Positions 12,417-22,565 of a stretch of 64,000 nt of DNA are shown here, in pieces. How positions within the stretch are numbered: position 1 is the stretch's first letter; every line of letters begins with the position of its first letter. The notes beneath the pieces were generated by a model. The model did no database searches. It was not told the origin of the DNA and saw only the letters and a program-made list of their open reading frames with translations. Position numbers and translations under genes: made by a program. This DNA comes from Tricholoma matsutake (taxonomy: Eukaryota; Basidiomycota; Agaricomycetes; Agaricales; Tricholomataceae): contig AP026550.1 of NCBI GenBank assembly GCA_026075535.2, positions 3,534,001-3,598,000 on the forward strand, given 5' to 3'.

Positions 12417-12515
12417 AGGATAGTGTTTTTGTGCATCTTTCAATTGCATTGAATTGAATGCCATGGGCCAAGCAGTTTCCCAGGGTTTTCCCCAGCTGAG
12501 CACGGCACCAGTGCA
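12417..12515 (-). pseudogene. Gypsy A RNase H fragment between two insertions
   Basis: About 100 bases encoding, on the minus strand, VLSWGKPWETAWPMAFNS and MQLKDAQKHYP. It begins next to the hAT target duplication CCAGTGCA and ends at the gypsy E duplication AGGAT. It joins in frame with CDASDYCTG at 14.07 kb on one side and PVHEKELL at 6.56 kb on the other, so it is the middle of the gypsy A RNase H. Confidence 0.85.
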
Positions 12516-14059
12516 TAGGGTGTGACACTGGTAACCCTTGGGTAAATTTTCCTATACCCGTACCCGTACCTGTGAACACCGTACCCATGTGGGTATGGGT
12601 GCAGTGTTTATCACAGGTTTCCATGGGTTTGCTCAAAACCCGTGGTTACCCTGTGGGTCTCGAGTAGTTTTGGTTCAAAAATTATGTATTATAATCTATA
12701 TACTTACGATACATATCTACTAGTAATAAATAAAGGTCGTAGCCCATGTGCTCGTGTTTGGGGTGAGGGTGGGGCTGTTGGTGGTGGCTGCTGTCAACAG
12801 AACAAGGCAGGAGACCCCTCTGCTTGAATTTGGAGTGAGGGAGGGGTTGGTGCAGTCGGTGTTGACAAAAACAAAACAAAAGAACCCCCCACTTGTATTT
12901 GCAGCAAGGGAGGGGGTGATGGTGGTCACCGTCGACGAGAACGATACAGAAGACCCCTCTGCTCACTTTTGGAGTGAGGGAGGGGTGGTGGTGGGTGGTG
13001 GTGGGCGAGATGAGGGCCCTCCTTGTGTTTGAGGCAACAGAGGGGTGGTGGTGGCTGATGGTGGGCAAGACGAGCCCCCCCACTCGCATTTGAGGCGACA
13101 GAGGGGTGGTGGTGCTGGTGGTGGATGAGATGAAGCCCCTCCTCGTGTTTGAGGTGACGGAGGGGCAGTGGTGGCTGGTGGTGGACAAGACAAGGCCCCT
13201 CCTTGCGTTTGAGGTGATGGAGGGGTGGTAGTGGCCATTGGTGGACAAGACAAGCCCCCCGCTCATGTTTGATGTGACAGAGGGGTGGTGGTGGCCATTT
13301 GTGGATGAGACAAGCCCCCTGCTCGCATTTGAGGCAATGGAGGGGTGGTATTGGCCGGCATCACCCAGAAAAGAGCAACAGAACCCCCACTCATGTTTGC
13401 AATGAGGGAGGGGGTGGTGGTGGTGGTGGGGTCATCATCGTCGTTGCCCAGAGCCAAAAGATAGCCCCCTCCAACTCGCATTACACACGAGGGATGGGTC
13501 ATTGTTGTTGTCGTTGCGTACAAACCAGAAGATATTCCCCTCCAGCTCACATTTGATGCAAGGGAGGGGTTGTCGTCATCATCGTCACCACCAAGAACAG
13601 AGCCAAGAACCCCTCTACTCACATTTGGAGCGAGGGAGGGGGTGGTGGTGGTGGTGGCCATAGTCAATGTTGCTGTTGATGTATCATGTTGTTGTTGTTG
13701 TTGTTGTGAGATATTCCCCTCCAGCTCACATTTGATGCAAGGGAGGGGTTGTCGTAGTCATCATCACCACCCAGAACAGAGCCAAGAACCCCTCTACTCA
13801 CATTTGGAGTGAGGGAGGGGGTGGTGGTGGTGGCCATAGTCAATGTTGCTGTTGATGTTGTTGTTGATCATGTTGTTGTTGTTGTTGTTGTGATCAACAA
13901 CATCATATGATCAGGCACATGACCGGCTGTCGGTACCCATAAACCCATGGATAAGGGTACGGTGTTGTCCTTGGGTACAGAAATCCAAACCCGTACCCAT
14001 ACCTGAGCATACCCGTGACCACATTATCATGGGTTTACCTGTACCCGTGTCATACCTTA
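12516..14059. mobile_element. hAT-a: non-autonomous hAT with GC-rich hairpin array
   Basis: Termini TAGGGTGTGACACTGG and (inverted) TAAGGTATGACACGGG, flanked by the 8-bp duplication CCAGTGCA at 12508-12515 and 14060-14067. The 8-bp duplication and the terminal repeats fit the hAT superfamily. It holds no transposase. Subterminal regions are rich in GGGTA/TACCC steps; the centre is a tandem array of hairpin-forming GC-rich units and GTT triplet runs. It sits in the RNase H of gypsy A. hAT-d at 53444-54728 is an inverted sister copy. Confidence 0.92.
12748..13840. repeat. GC-rich minisatellite of about 60-bp hairpin units
   Basis: Degenerate units of the type CCCC-CTCGC-ATTTGAGGCGA-GAGGGG-TGGTGGTGG repeat about 15 times. 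Each unit can fold because CTCGC pairs with GCGAG and CCCCTC with GAGGGG. Spacers are GGT/GGC triplet runs. GTT runs at 13688-13706 and 13855-13905 flank the array. Open frames across it are low-complexity translations and are not taken as genes. Confidence 0.8.
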
Positions 14060-15830
14060 CCAGTGCAGTAGTCACTCGCATCACAAGTCACAAAAATCTT
14101 GTTGTCTCCAGGATTCAAGTGATTGATAACAGTCAGGCATTCACATCCGACTATGAGAGCCTTGACAGAATCAAATGCACATTGATGTTCATTGTTCCAT
14201 GTTGGAAAGTTTTTCTTGCATTCTTTAGTTGTCAAAGGCATTAAGACTGAGGTGTGGTCTGCTAAGTTCAGTAGGAAGGCAGCAATGTATCAGACCAGTC
14301 CCAAGAAACTCCGCACATCAGAGCTGAATTTAGGTATTGGCCATTGTAGGATTTTGTTGGCTTTCAAGGAGCAAGTGTGGATGCCTTTGCCTGAGATGCA
14401 ATGGCCCAAGAATTCCAGCTCGGTCAGAAAGAATAATGACTTCTTTGAATATAAAGTTGACATTTTTGCAGTACCATTCAGTGAAGAAGATTCTGGTGAG
14501 CTTCTGGGACGTGATATCAGTGCAAGTAGGCATGATTCCATCAAGACTGCTTGACCAAATGATGATATCGTCAAGGTAAATGTGGCAGATACGCCCAAGG
14601 AAAGGGTGCAGAGCTTCTGTCACTCAATGCTGGTGCACTGGTGGAGCATTGTGAAGTCCCTGCAGCATCACCAACCATTCATACAGTCCTAGTGGCATCG
14701 TGACGGTGGTAAGATGTATGCTCTTGGGGCCCATTTTCATGTGGAAAAAGCTATCTGTCATGTTGATTTCACTCCAGATTTTTCCCCTTCCCACGTCTGC
14801 CAATATGTCATCAACATGGGGTAAGGGGTGGCTATCTGTCACTGTATTGGTGTTCAGTTGCCGGAAGTCATTTACCCAGTGTGGTAATGCTCTCAAGTCT
14901 GCTTTAGGTATGAGGAAAGCAGGTGAAGCATGTGCAGAGGAAGAAGGTCGGATGCAGCCCACATTGAGGTGTTTATTGATCAAAGTGCCCCAAGCCTCCT
15001 GGAATTTCCAAGGGCAGGAGCATGACTGAGTGCAAATGGTTTTTGATGCCTCTTTGAGCATGATTTTGCAACGTACGGTATCCAGCATTTGATCCACATG
15101 CGAAATTGGTTTGAACACATCAGCATAAGATTCTTTGATGTCAAATGCTAGCTTCTCAAGGTGCTCCTTTGCTGCTAGCTGTTCAACTTGTACACAGATA
15201 GCTGCCACAATATCCAGTGGCTTGACAGGTTCACATGACACATCTACCCTGGGTTTTCATGCAGCGCAAACAGTATGTAACTCTTTCAATAGTAATTGTC
15301 AATGCTTAACATTTGATGCAATAACTTCATGTAGCTTAGGTGCACAGTGTTACCAGCATGGCAGGGTGTAGTTAATCAAATCCCTCATTGGTCAACGTGG
15401 TTCCATCTCATACATTTACTGTGATGTTGTTATGAAACATGAATGGTAGGCCAAGGATAACCTGATGACATAAGTGTGGAGCAATGAGGGCTATTAGGAT
15501 CATGTAACTTCAGCTTAACCCAATGGGTTAGTGATATCGATGTGAATGTAGAAAGTTCATTGAAAAAGGCACCAGAGACAGGAAACTCTTGTGGTAGCAA
15601 GCACAGTCGAAGCTTCAGGTGAGATGCAAGCTCATGAGCAATTAAAACTATGTGTGAACCATGGTCAATTAAGGCTTCAACGTGCATGCAATCATGTGAA
15701 GAGGGATTATTGGCAATGCAATGCCATATGAGGTGTGGGATGAAGAAAGGTACTTGATTGCTCACCGAATCATTTGAATCATGAGATAAGTCCCCATTTC
15801 CTCCCATCAAGACATTGTGCTTGTTCATGG
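14060..15830 (-). pseudogene. Gypsy A protease, RT and start of RNase H
   Basis: From right to left: protease-like VEALIDHGSHIVLIAHELAS (about 15610-15690), a linker, RT with GCIRPSSSAHASPAFLIPKA, LPHWVNDFRQLNTNT, SEINMTDSFFHMKM and ICHIYLDDIIIWSSS (about 14545-14590), LGHCISGKGI, and the start of RNase H (FVTCDASDYCTG) ending at the hAT duplication. It has frameshifts near 14610 and 14260. Between YLDDIIIWSSS and SKKSLFFLTELEFLGH the RT carries a 76-base patch copied from the integrase of the same family (see findings). Confidence 0.85.
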
Positions 15831-15930
15831 GTTATCTGACCAATGCGACAGGGTATGTAGTCATGCCTGGCAGGGGAGGGGGAGTTATGTTGGGAGCAGG
15901 GGGCATGAAAGACAAGATGGAAGCAATGGG

Positions 15931-16173
15931 GAGAGGGGTTTGTTGAGTGGAAGCATGTATGTGGTTGTTGTACCCAAACTCAGCCAAGGGGAGAAGATCA
16001 TCCCAATTGTCCTGGCACTCATTGACAAAGATGTGGATGTACTGCTCCAGTTCCTGGTTGACTTGCTCAGTCTGGCTGTCAGTTTGTGGGTGATAGGCAG
16101 TCAAAGCAAGGAGTTTGATCCCCAGAAGTTGGTACAGCTCGTGAGTGAACTCTGCCACAAACTGAGGGCCATG
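15931..16173 (-). pseudogene. Gypsy B(-) integrase core, second half
   Basis: Encodes FVAEFTHELYQLLGIKLLAL, AYHPQTDSQTEQVNQELEQY (Glu region of the DDE core) and YNNHIHASTQQTPL, then the similarity to the plus-strand B copy at 37.3 kb ends. Its upstream half lies at 20588-21005, beyond element F. The downstream sequence (PPAPNITPPPLPG) seems to belong to gypsy A, so a breakpoint lies near 15930. Confidence 0.82.
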
Positions 16174-16897
16174 TGGAAGGATGTATGAACATCCAACACT
16201 AAGGGTGATGCAGAAACTGAAATGGAATGGGTTATATTATGGAAGGTATTAGGGATAAGACAAGACTACAACTATGTTTTTTTTTTCTTTTTTGGTGGAG
16301 TGTTTCCCACGATGGGGAAGCATTGGGACTCTAACAATGTTACAGTCCTGTTGCCCACTAGGGGTTCCGGGGAGTTAAAACCCCAGAGTAGCATAGGGAG
16401 TGTATATACCATGAGGAAATGCATTTATGCACAAAGTGTGGGGCTCAACTGGTCTAAATGGGACGATGTGGTTTAACCCAAGCCTTCTCATATTGACCAG
16501 CTCCTACCCACTAAAACCCCACTTACCTCTGTCCAGTTACTGGGGAGGTCTTCCTTGTTCTTGAGGGTGCCTTTCCATGTGTTGATTATGGTTTTGATTT
16601 TGAGGCTCTTTTTTTCCAAATCTTGGGTTTGTCATGCGGCAGTCAATTTCGAGGCAATTGTCCATCATCTTATACCATTGGTTCCTTACTTCTTTGGGTG
16701 TGAGGGGATTGTTTTCATTTCTATTACTCTCTCACAGCGAAATTTCCAGATTAAGTGTGCAGACTCAGATATAAGAGGGTGGTCGGCAACCCGAAACTGA
16801 TAATTTTTCCCATGTCAAAACTTGGCGGAAGTTGAAATATTGTCACTCTACTTAAATAGGCAATTACTGATAGTCACACATTCTTCATCTTATCATC

Positions 16898-18224
16898 ATG
16901 GATCGTACTCAGAGACGACGGCTACTCATTCAAATTCTAGGCATATTTGTGAATACAATCATTGTTGCTCTGATCCTATTTGCAGCTCCATTGTATGATA
17001 AAGAAGCATACCATACATCAGCACTTTCTGGGGCTGCATGGGTCCTTGAGCTTCTGGAAGGTCACCCAGGGCGTATCTGTTGTGAACTAGGTGTATCCAA
17101 AGGAGTGTTTCGGTTCTTGGTTGCCTACCTACAACAGATGGGAATATCACACTCTAGGGGTATTCTTCTGGAGGAGCAGCTGGCCATTTTTTTGTATAGA
17201 TCTGTCACGGGTATATCAGTGTGCCATGCTGGTGAAAGATTTCAATGTTCAAATGATACAATATCAAAGTAAGTTATCCTTGTCTAGATTCACATCTATA
17301 CCTACTGGGCATCAGATATTTTTCAAAGATGCTTTATATCTTCTCATCTAAACCCTTCTACACCAACTTTGTCTGCCAGCCACGGAGCACAGATCCCCCT
17401 TCTCCCTACATTGTTGACAACCCCAAGTTTTATCCTTACTTTGAGAATGCCATTGGTGGTCTGGATGGAAGTCACTTTATTAGCTCTGGTACAGCAGAGG
17501 AGCGAGCCTTGGCATGTGATCACAAAGGGCTTACCACTACAAACTGTCTTGCTGGATGTGATTTTGATCACAACTTCACATATCTCTCCACTGGTTGGGA
17601 GGGATCAGTTAGCGATTCAACAATGTTCTTTGATTCCTGTATAACTGATTTAAGGCTCCAGTTGGGTAAATTCTATCTTGCCGATGCAGGATTCCCAGTT
17701 GCCGATGCACTTCTTATACCATATCGAGGTGTGCAGTATCATCTGGCAGAATGGGGCCATGCAGATCTTTGGTGTGTTGCCTTTCATTATAAATATTGCC
17801 ATGATGCTTATTCATTATTAGCCCAACCAATGCACAGGAGCTCTTTAATCTTCGCCATGCATCAGCTCAAAATATAATTGAAAGGATGTTTGGTATCCTG
17901 AAGAACCGGTTTGAAATCCTGCAACACAATCCTCATCTCACACCCGCAGTACAAGCACATCTTCCTGCTGCACTTGCAGTGATACACAATGTAATCTGGA
18001 AATATGACCCTGGTGAAATTGAGGATCATATCAAGGAGTTAGAGGCTGAAGAGTTTTTGTTTGATGAATCAGATCTGCAAGGTGAGGAAGGCACAGAGGG
18101 AGAGCTGGCAGAGGGACCACCAAAGCAAGCTGAGAAGCAAGATGCTGACAAGAGGAGGGATGACATTGCAGAATGTATGTGGATCCAATATCAACAGGTC
18201 CTTGAGGCAAGGGGAGAAAACTAG
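16898..18224 (+). CDS. Harbinger DDE transposase (three exons)
   Basis: Exons 16898-17268, 17316-17771 and 17822-18224 join to 409 codons without a stop. The 47- and 50-bp introns start GTAAGT and GTGTGT and end CAG and TAG. The DDE_4 nuclease motifs are GGLDGSHF (D174), FYLADAGFP (D247) and NIIERMFGILKNRF (E296), giving the DD48E spacing of PIF/Harbinger; these residues chelate the metal for strand cleavage. An N-terminal helix-turn-helix-like region (GRICCELGVSKGVFRFLVAY) precedes it. The C-terminus is acidic. Length fits the family. The join is deduced from sequence, not from RNA, and the second intron is needed to keep the Glu in frame. Confidence 0.9.
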
Positions 18225-18383
18225 CATGTACTGGATGATATTGTCCTCATGGTGTCACAGGTGTTGAAATTTGAAAGGTACATGGCATTGTACTATACAT
18301 GTACAGTACATCATGCAAGGAATATGGAGAAATACAACATAATGGCTACAGTCAATTGAAACAAGATTAGCAAGACATTCCTT

Positions 18384-19547
18384 CTAAATCAAAGGAAACC
18401 CTAGGTCTTTCATCTGCCTCTGAACCCATGCCTTCCTCAGACCATCGCACTTCAGTGCAATGTAGGCATCTGCAGCGGCAGAATCTACTCTGAACAGATC
18501 AATAAATGCAACCATACAATCATCACTTAAATAAGACTCCTGCTCTTGAAAAAGATCCATTGCTTTGGCCCAATGCTTGGATGAAGTGTCAGAATACATG
18601 CAGTCCGGCTGCATTAGGAGGCTGCGCTCAATCGTACTGTTGGAGCTATCAAGAGATTCCTTGATGCCGTTCAATGCAATGGCACCAGTTACAGCCATGC
18701 ACTGCTTTACACTGACGATGGTGGTGGGGGTGTGTGATCACCATCAGAGGCATGCCCCCCATTAGATCCGTCGCTAGGGATACCATCTCCATGTCTCTCG
18801 AGGGGGTCATCGATGCCAAGAGCATTATCGTCAGGTGGATCTTGAGGGAGTGCGCTGAGTGTTGTGTTTGTAGCGCTGTGAGTTCCTTGTCCAGGTTGAT
18901 AGATGCTACGGCCCTTCACAAGGCTGGGCATGAGCAGGGACATAAGATCATAGAGTGCAAAACCCTTGTGTGTGAATACAGCACTCGCAGGATGTTTCTA
19001 TCAATTTTTATCAGATTCTGGATAGTAATTAATTATGAAACGCACCGTTATGTACTCCTTCCACACTGACTGCTCTGCAACACCAATATTCATCCCCAAC
19101 TCCGTGGTATACTTGCATCCTATCCCAGAAAGGCCTTTCAGAGTGGTAACTATATTGTATTGAGTATGGAGCTGCCAAATGCTTAGTGAGTGGCGATCAG
19201 CAGAGATTAGTACATACACGGCCATATTTTGAGGAACATGCAGTTGAATTCTTGGCAAGACCCTTAACAGGAGGGATCTTTGCCATCTCCTGGACAGCAG
19301 CAGTCCATGTAACCAGCTTGAAAGATCCACCATCGCCAGCCTCAGACTTCTTAGACACAAGAAACGAGATTAAGCGCTCTTCTTCTGCAGGTGTCCAGTG
19401 ACACTTTTCTGCAGGTTTCCTGGCAGGGTCAGTTGTGGGATTAACTACTTTACGACCATGATTAGCAGGTGGCAGTGGTGGGGCTTCATTGCTGGGGCTT
19501 CGCGAGGCGCTATGAGTTTGCATGGTGAGGATTGTGGTGTCACACAT
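18384..19547 (-). CDS. Harbinger SANT/Myb-like DNA-binding helper protein
   Basis: Exon 1 is 19547-19218, exon 2 19171-19046, exon 3 starts at 18997. Introns of 46 bp (GTATGT...CAG) and 48 bp (GTGCGT...TAG) both keep the frame. The N-terminus has the trihelix/SANT pattern (CHWTPAEEERLISFLVSKK ... TWTAAVQEMAKI ... CSSKYGR joined to LHTQYNIVTTLKGLSG); next comes KGFALYDLMSLLMPS, a Pro/Asp-rich linker, and a C-terminal helix (FIDLFRVDSAAADAYIAL). In this superfamily such a protein brings the transposase to the terminal repeats and into the nucleus. The join between 18710 and 18690 is unsettled: a further short intron or a one-base frameshift. Confidence 0.78.
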
Positions 19548-20239
19548 GTGTCACAAAATGACCAATCCGGCTGCTCGGCAATGCAGCCAGAATACATGGG
19601 AAAAATTCTCAGTTTGGGGTTGCCGACCACCCTCTAAGGATTCTCCATAGACCTTTGGCGCCTGGGATTCATTTCCCATCATTTATTCTAAATTTGGTAA
19701 GAGCGCAACATATTATGTTCCCTATCCATGGTTGCCTCCACTCTAGGTTCTTCTGGGTCCAAATTTGCTCTGCAAATTCCCATATTTCTTTCTGTCCTGG
19801 CGATTCACATTGGGTCAAGATATGGTCCATTGTTTCAGGGGTGCCGCAGTGTGGGCATTCACATCGATTTTGAATTTCTTCATGGAAATTTCCTTTTAGC
19901 CAGTATTTGCCGATTCAATATGCGCTATGTGCAGCCATCCACAAGAAGTAGCATGCGTTCCGCGAGAAATCTTTGTGTTGGATTGCTTTCCAGATCTGGT
20001 CTTTGCTAGGTATTTTTCTGGTTGCATCCTCTACTTCATTCTGTATCTGGTCAATTATTTGAATTGTGGCTCTCCTTTGATGTAGGTTTAGTTGCAGTTT
20101 CTTCTGTCAGATCCCTTTGTATGCTAAAGATTGTATTAGTTTGCTTAGTTTAAGACTACAACTATGTTCCATGTACATTGATAACCATCTGGTCAGGTGA
20201 TCGTGTATGTTAGTAAGCATAGGTAAGAATCTTCTTACA

Positions 20240-20413
20240 CTCTCCCATGTTTTAAAAACTTTGTTCCATGTTGTGGGTCTTAAGCCAATCTGCATACACA
20301 TCTGTGTCCACTAGTTCATGGCGGGGCAACCAGAGGTCAGCCTCAGGCCCATAGCCAAGCCATCTGACAAGAAATTGTTTTCCTCGGCCTTGTGTTTGCT
20401 GATTGATGATCCG
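20240..20413 (-). pseudogene. Element F internal region: chromodomain fragment
   Basis: Encodes IINQQTQGRGKQFLVRWLGY, GPEADLWLPRHELVD and KTHNMEQSF then TAA. It is close to the gypsy E chromodomain. The coding stretch starts right at the upstream LTR with no Gag or Pol before it, so almost the whole internal region is deleted. Confidence 0.8.
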
Positions 20414-20587
20414 TGGAAGGATGTATGAACATCCAACACTAAGGGTGATGCAGAAACTGAAATGGTCGGTTATATTATGGAAGGTACTAGGGATAAGACA
20501 AGACTACAACTATGTTCTGTGTACATTGATAACCATCCAGTCAGGTGATCATGTACATTAGTAAGCATAGGTAAGAATCTTCTTACA
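20414..20587 (-). repeat. Element F upstream LTR
   Basis: 174 bp, minus strand start TGTAAGAAGATTCTTACC (palindromic), end CATCCTTCCA. It aligns along its whole length with the split LTR at 20239-20152 plus 16278-16174, with a few substitutions. Confidence 0.85.
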
Positions 20588-21005
20588 CCACAGTCAGAAA
20601 GGAAGGCACCAGGAAGTCCATGTAATTTCCACACATGGTGGAGATAGAGTCAGGCGGCACCCAGGGTGCTGACAGTGGTGTGAGTGGGAATAAAGTGAGC
20701 ACATTTCCCCACTGACTCAACTGTGCACATCACTGCATCAAACCCATTTGACTCTGGCAACTCCACCACAAAGTCAACACTGACAACATCCCAACAACTC
20801 TCTGGAACAGGAAGAGGATGTAGCTCGCCAATGGGTTTGCAACGAGGAATCTTGGTGCATAAGCAAAGGTCACAAGTACGACAATACTGACCAATGAGCT
20901 GTGACATTTGTGGCCACTAATAATTCTGTGAAGTGAGCTCCAAGGTCTTCCAGCATCCAGGATGACCAGCAATCTGTGAGTCATGGTGTTGGGATATGAT
21001 GCGCC
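20588..21005 (-). pseudogene. Gypsy B(-) integrase zinc finger and first half of core
   Basis: From the right edge: HDSQIAGHPGCWKTLEL, MSQLIGQYCRTCDLCLCTK (HHCC finger), PVPESCWDVVSVDFVVELPE (first Asp), then towards the F junction GAFLSDCG (second Asp). One in-frame TAA precedes WPQMSQL. It connects on the right, across the hAT-b element, with DPDFHQ at 25.63 kb and on the left, across F, with FVAEFTHELYQ at 16.16 kb. Confidence 0.83.
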
Positions 21006-21686
21006 TAGGGTGTAGCATGGGTCACACCATGGGTAAAATTTAACACACCACACCTGCACCTGTCAACACCGCACCCATTCTAACACCGCAACCGTGGTGA
21101 CAGGTTTAACCCATGGTCTGTCATAAAACACTGCAGGTGTGACACCATGTATATTCACTGTAGTTTTGACTACATTTTTGCCTCATATTCAGACATTCTA
21201 CACTGTTGAACATCCTGGATTTGTATCTTTACTAACTCAACTACACATTGTATACAATACTTGAGCCACAGACAATAAATCTTTGTACAGAGGGACTTAT
21301 ATTTAATTATTTTTGAAAGAAAAAGACACCTCCACCACTCAAGAAGAGCGAAGGAGGGATTTGTGTATTTCATAATTCTATACAATACTAAATAATTAAA
21401 AAAAACACCGTCTCGCTCGCAGCAAGACAGGGGGCGAGGAGAGGTCCTTTCCCTTCTTCACAGTAGTGCCCCTGCCCCTTGTGGTCCTGGATCATCCTCC
21501 CCATCCTTGTCCCATCCTTTCTCCCCATTTCCACCCTGCGAGCAGTTGCTCATGGTGGTAGTTGGGGGTGCTGCTGTCATGAGCATATGGTCTTGCTACC
21601 ACCTAACCACCCCATGAGCAGGGGCTTGTGGCAGTGGTGGGGGTGAGACCGGGGGTGCCCATCATCATCAATAGTAAAATCATTGC

Positions 21687-22348
21687 CTAAAATGTTTGGG
21701 GTTAGTAACAATGAAATGAAATGAGAAAAGGAACAAAACTCACCTGTGGCCCAAGAGATGCCGATGTCTTGGGCCTTTTTTTGTTTCACCTCATCATCAT
21801 CCCCTTCCTTGTCGCCATCCTCATTGCCATCGCTGCCCATGTAGTTGTCGTTCATCCCCCTCTCTGTCCCTGTCCCCTGGTGTTGTCATCCCATCTTGTT
21901 GCTCCCCATTTCGACCCTGCAAGCAGTCACTCATGGTGGCGGTGGTTCATTGTCGACGTCATTCTCATCCCTCGCGTCCCCATCCCATTGTCCAGCATTA
22001 GACGACGTGTTGGCGGGTACAGGAGCAGTGGTGGTGGATGTTGATGGAGGGGAGTGGTGGGAGGGAGGTCATCCATTTTGGTTTTCAGTTGTGTGGCATC
22101 ATGGCATTGCTGTGGGTGGGCATAGGTGGGCATGGAGGCATTGTCTTGTTGTTATAACATAGTTAGAACCTAAAAAACAAGATGTCATATTAGTTAGTTG
22201 AAAAAACAAAAAGAAAACAAAAAAAAACTTTTCCTAGAGCCCAAACAACATCCGTCGTCATTTGGGCACAATATGGTGAGATAAGACTTGTAGATAACAT
22301 AAGAGAAACTCGCCTGGGGCCCAAATGACAATACATGTCATTTGGGCC
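21687..22348 (-). repeat. hAT-b left subterminal palindrome/intron modules
   Basis: Three modules. A palindrome GGCCCAAGA/TCTTGGGCC (21748-21775) is followed on the minus strand by an intron-like 21743-21687 (GTGAGT, ACTAACC, TTTTAG). A second palindrome GCCCAAA/TTTGGGC (22239-22267) precedes a similar T-rich stretch ending TTTTTTAG|GTTCTAAC but with a broken donor. A third is a perfect 13-bp stem GGCCCAAATGACA with a 5-base loop (22318-22348) and a GCGAGT donor-like site. Around 21530 and 21910 lie GAGCAG-TGCTC palindromes. Nothing else is recognised between 21006 and 22566. Confidence 0.65.
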
Positions 22349-22565
22349 TGTGCCTCATCCCGTCCTCATCCTGTCATTGCTCCCTGTTTCCACCCTGCAG
22401 GTAGTGTTGTTGGCACAGCCTCGCCACCTTGCCTTGCCAGGTTGTGCCAGGTGGCGATCAAAAATTTCCAAATCGGGGTGGCGAGTGGTGGTGAGCATAT
22501 ATTCGAGAACCAACGCGTGCGGTAGAATTTTAGTACATCAAATACATTATTTTCTCTACACTACT

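Larger units (their letters stand above)
4605..15930 (-). mobile_element. Gypsy A: truncated chromodomain Ty3/gypsy, host of two insertions
   Basis: On the minus strand the order is protease (15.7 kb), RT (15.2-14.3 kb), RNase H (14.2 kb, 12.5 kb and 6.5 kb), integrase (6.2-5.4 kb), chromodomain (5.0-4.75 kb). No LTR of its own is visible. Its RNase H is split twice: by the hAT at 12516-14059 and by gypsy E at 6563-12416. The coding frame resumes on both sides of each insert. The right border with gypsy B near 15930 is an abrupt sequence change, probably a deletion or rearrangement junction. Confidence 0.85.
16775..19634. mobile_element. PIF/Harbinger DNA transposon, apparently complete
   Basis: 2860 bp with terminal inverted repeats that start GAGGGTGGTCGGCAACCC and pair over 41 bp with two mismatches. 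Target duplication TAA at 16772-16774 and 19635-19637, the 3-bp TWA type of this superfamily. It carries the two genes expected of an autonomous copy, convergent: a transposase on the plus strand and a SANT/Myb-like protein on the minus strand. It interrupts the LINE remnant, whose reading continues on both sides. Confidence 0.97.
16494..20139 (-). pseudogene. LINE ORF2 C-terminus with zinc knuckle
   Basis: On the minus strand from about 19890: CECPHCGTPETMDHILTQCE, a CX2CX7HX4C knuckle typical of the C-terminus of fungal Tad-type LINE ORF2, then SPGQKEIWEFAEQIWTQ. A TGA follows at about 19677. Beyond the Harbinger insertion the frame goes on with SESAHLIWKFRCERVIEMK and ends near 16494 after SGVLVGRSWSI. 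RT and endonuclease domains are missing because of 5' truncation. This C-terminal domain is thought to help bind the template RNA. Confidence 0.82.
16279..20151 (-). mobile_element. Tad-like LINE, 5'-truncated, inserted in the LTR of F
   Basis: The left edge is a poly(T) run (16279-16293), which is the poly(A) tail on the minus strand. A 17-bp duplication AAGACTACAACTATGTT flanks it (16262-16278 and 20152-20168), as expected of target-primed reverse transcription. About 1 kb of LINE sequence remains (16279-16774 and 19638-20151); the rest of the interval is the Harbinger element. Only the C-terminal part of ORF2 is present. Confidence 0.9.
16174..20587 (-). mobile_element. Element F: mini LTR retroelement (LTR-chromodomain-LTR)
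   Basis: Two LTRs of about 174 bp start TGTAAGAAGATTCTTACC and end CATCCTTCCA on the minus strand: 20414-20587, and a second copy split into 20239-20152 and 16278-16174 by the LINE. Between them lie only 174 bases (20240-20413) coding for a chromodomain end. Flanks are CCATG (16169-16173) and CCACA (20588-20592); the uninterrupted B copy at 37090 reads CCATGG, so the 5-bp duplication seems to be CATGG with two transitions in one copy. F looks like an internally deleted relative of E and G. Confidence 0.78.

Noticed and set aside
12682..13667. Pro/Thr-rich ORFs across the GC-rich arrays in hAT-a and hAT-d
   Set aside because: All frames of the hairpin repeat are open by composition; no start context, no domain, and lengths differ between sister copies.
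12748..13840. CRISPR-like array
   Set aside because: Units are degenerate, spacers are repeats themselves, and the setting is a eukaryotic hAT element.
16279..16293. T run as a polymerase III terminator
   Set aside because: It adjoins a 17-bp target duplication and is the poly(A) tail of the minus-strand LINE.
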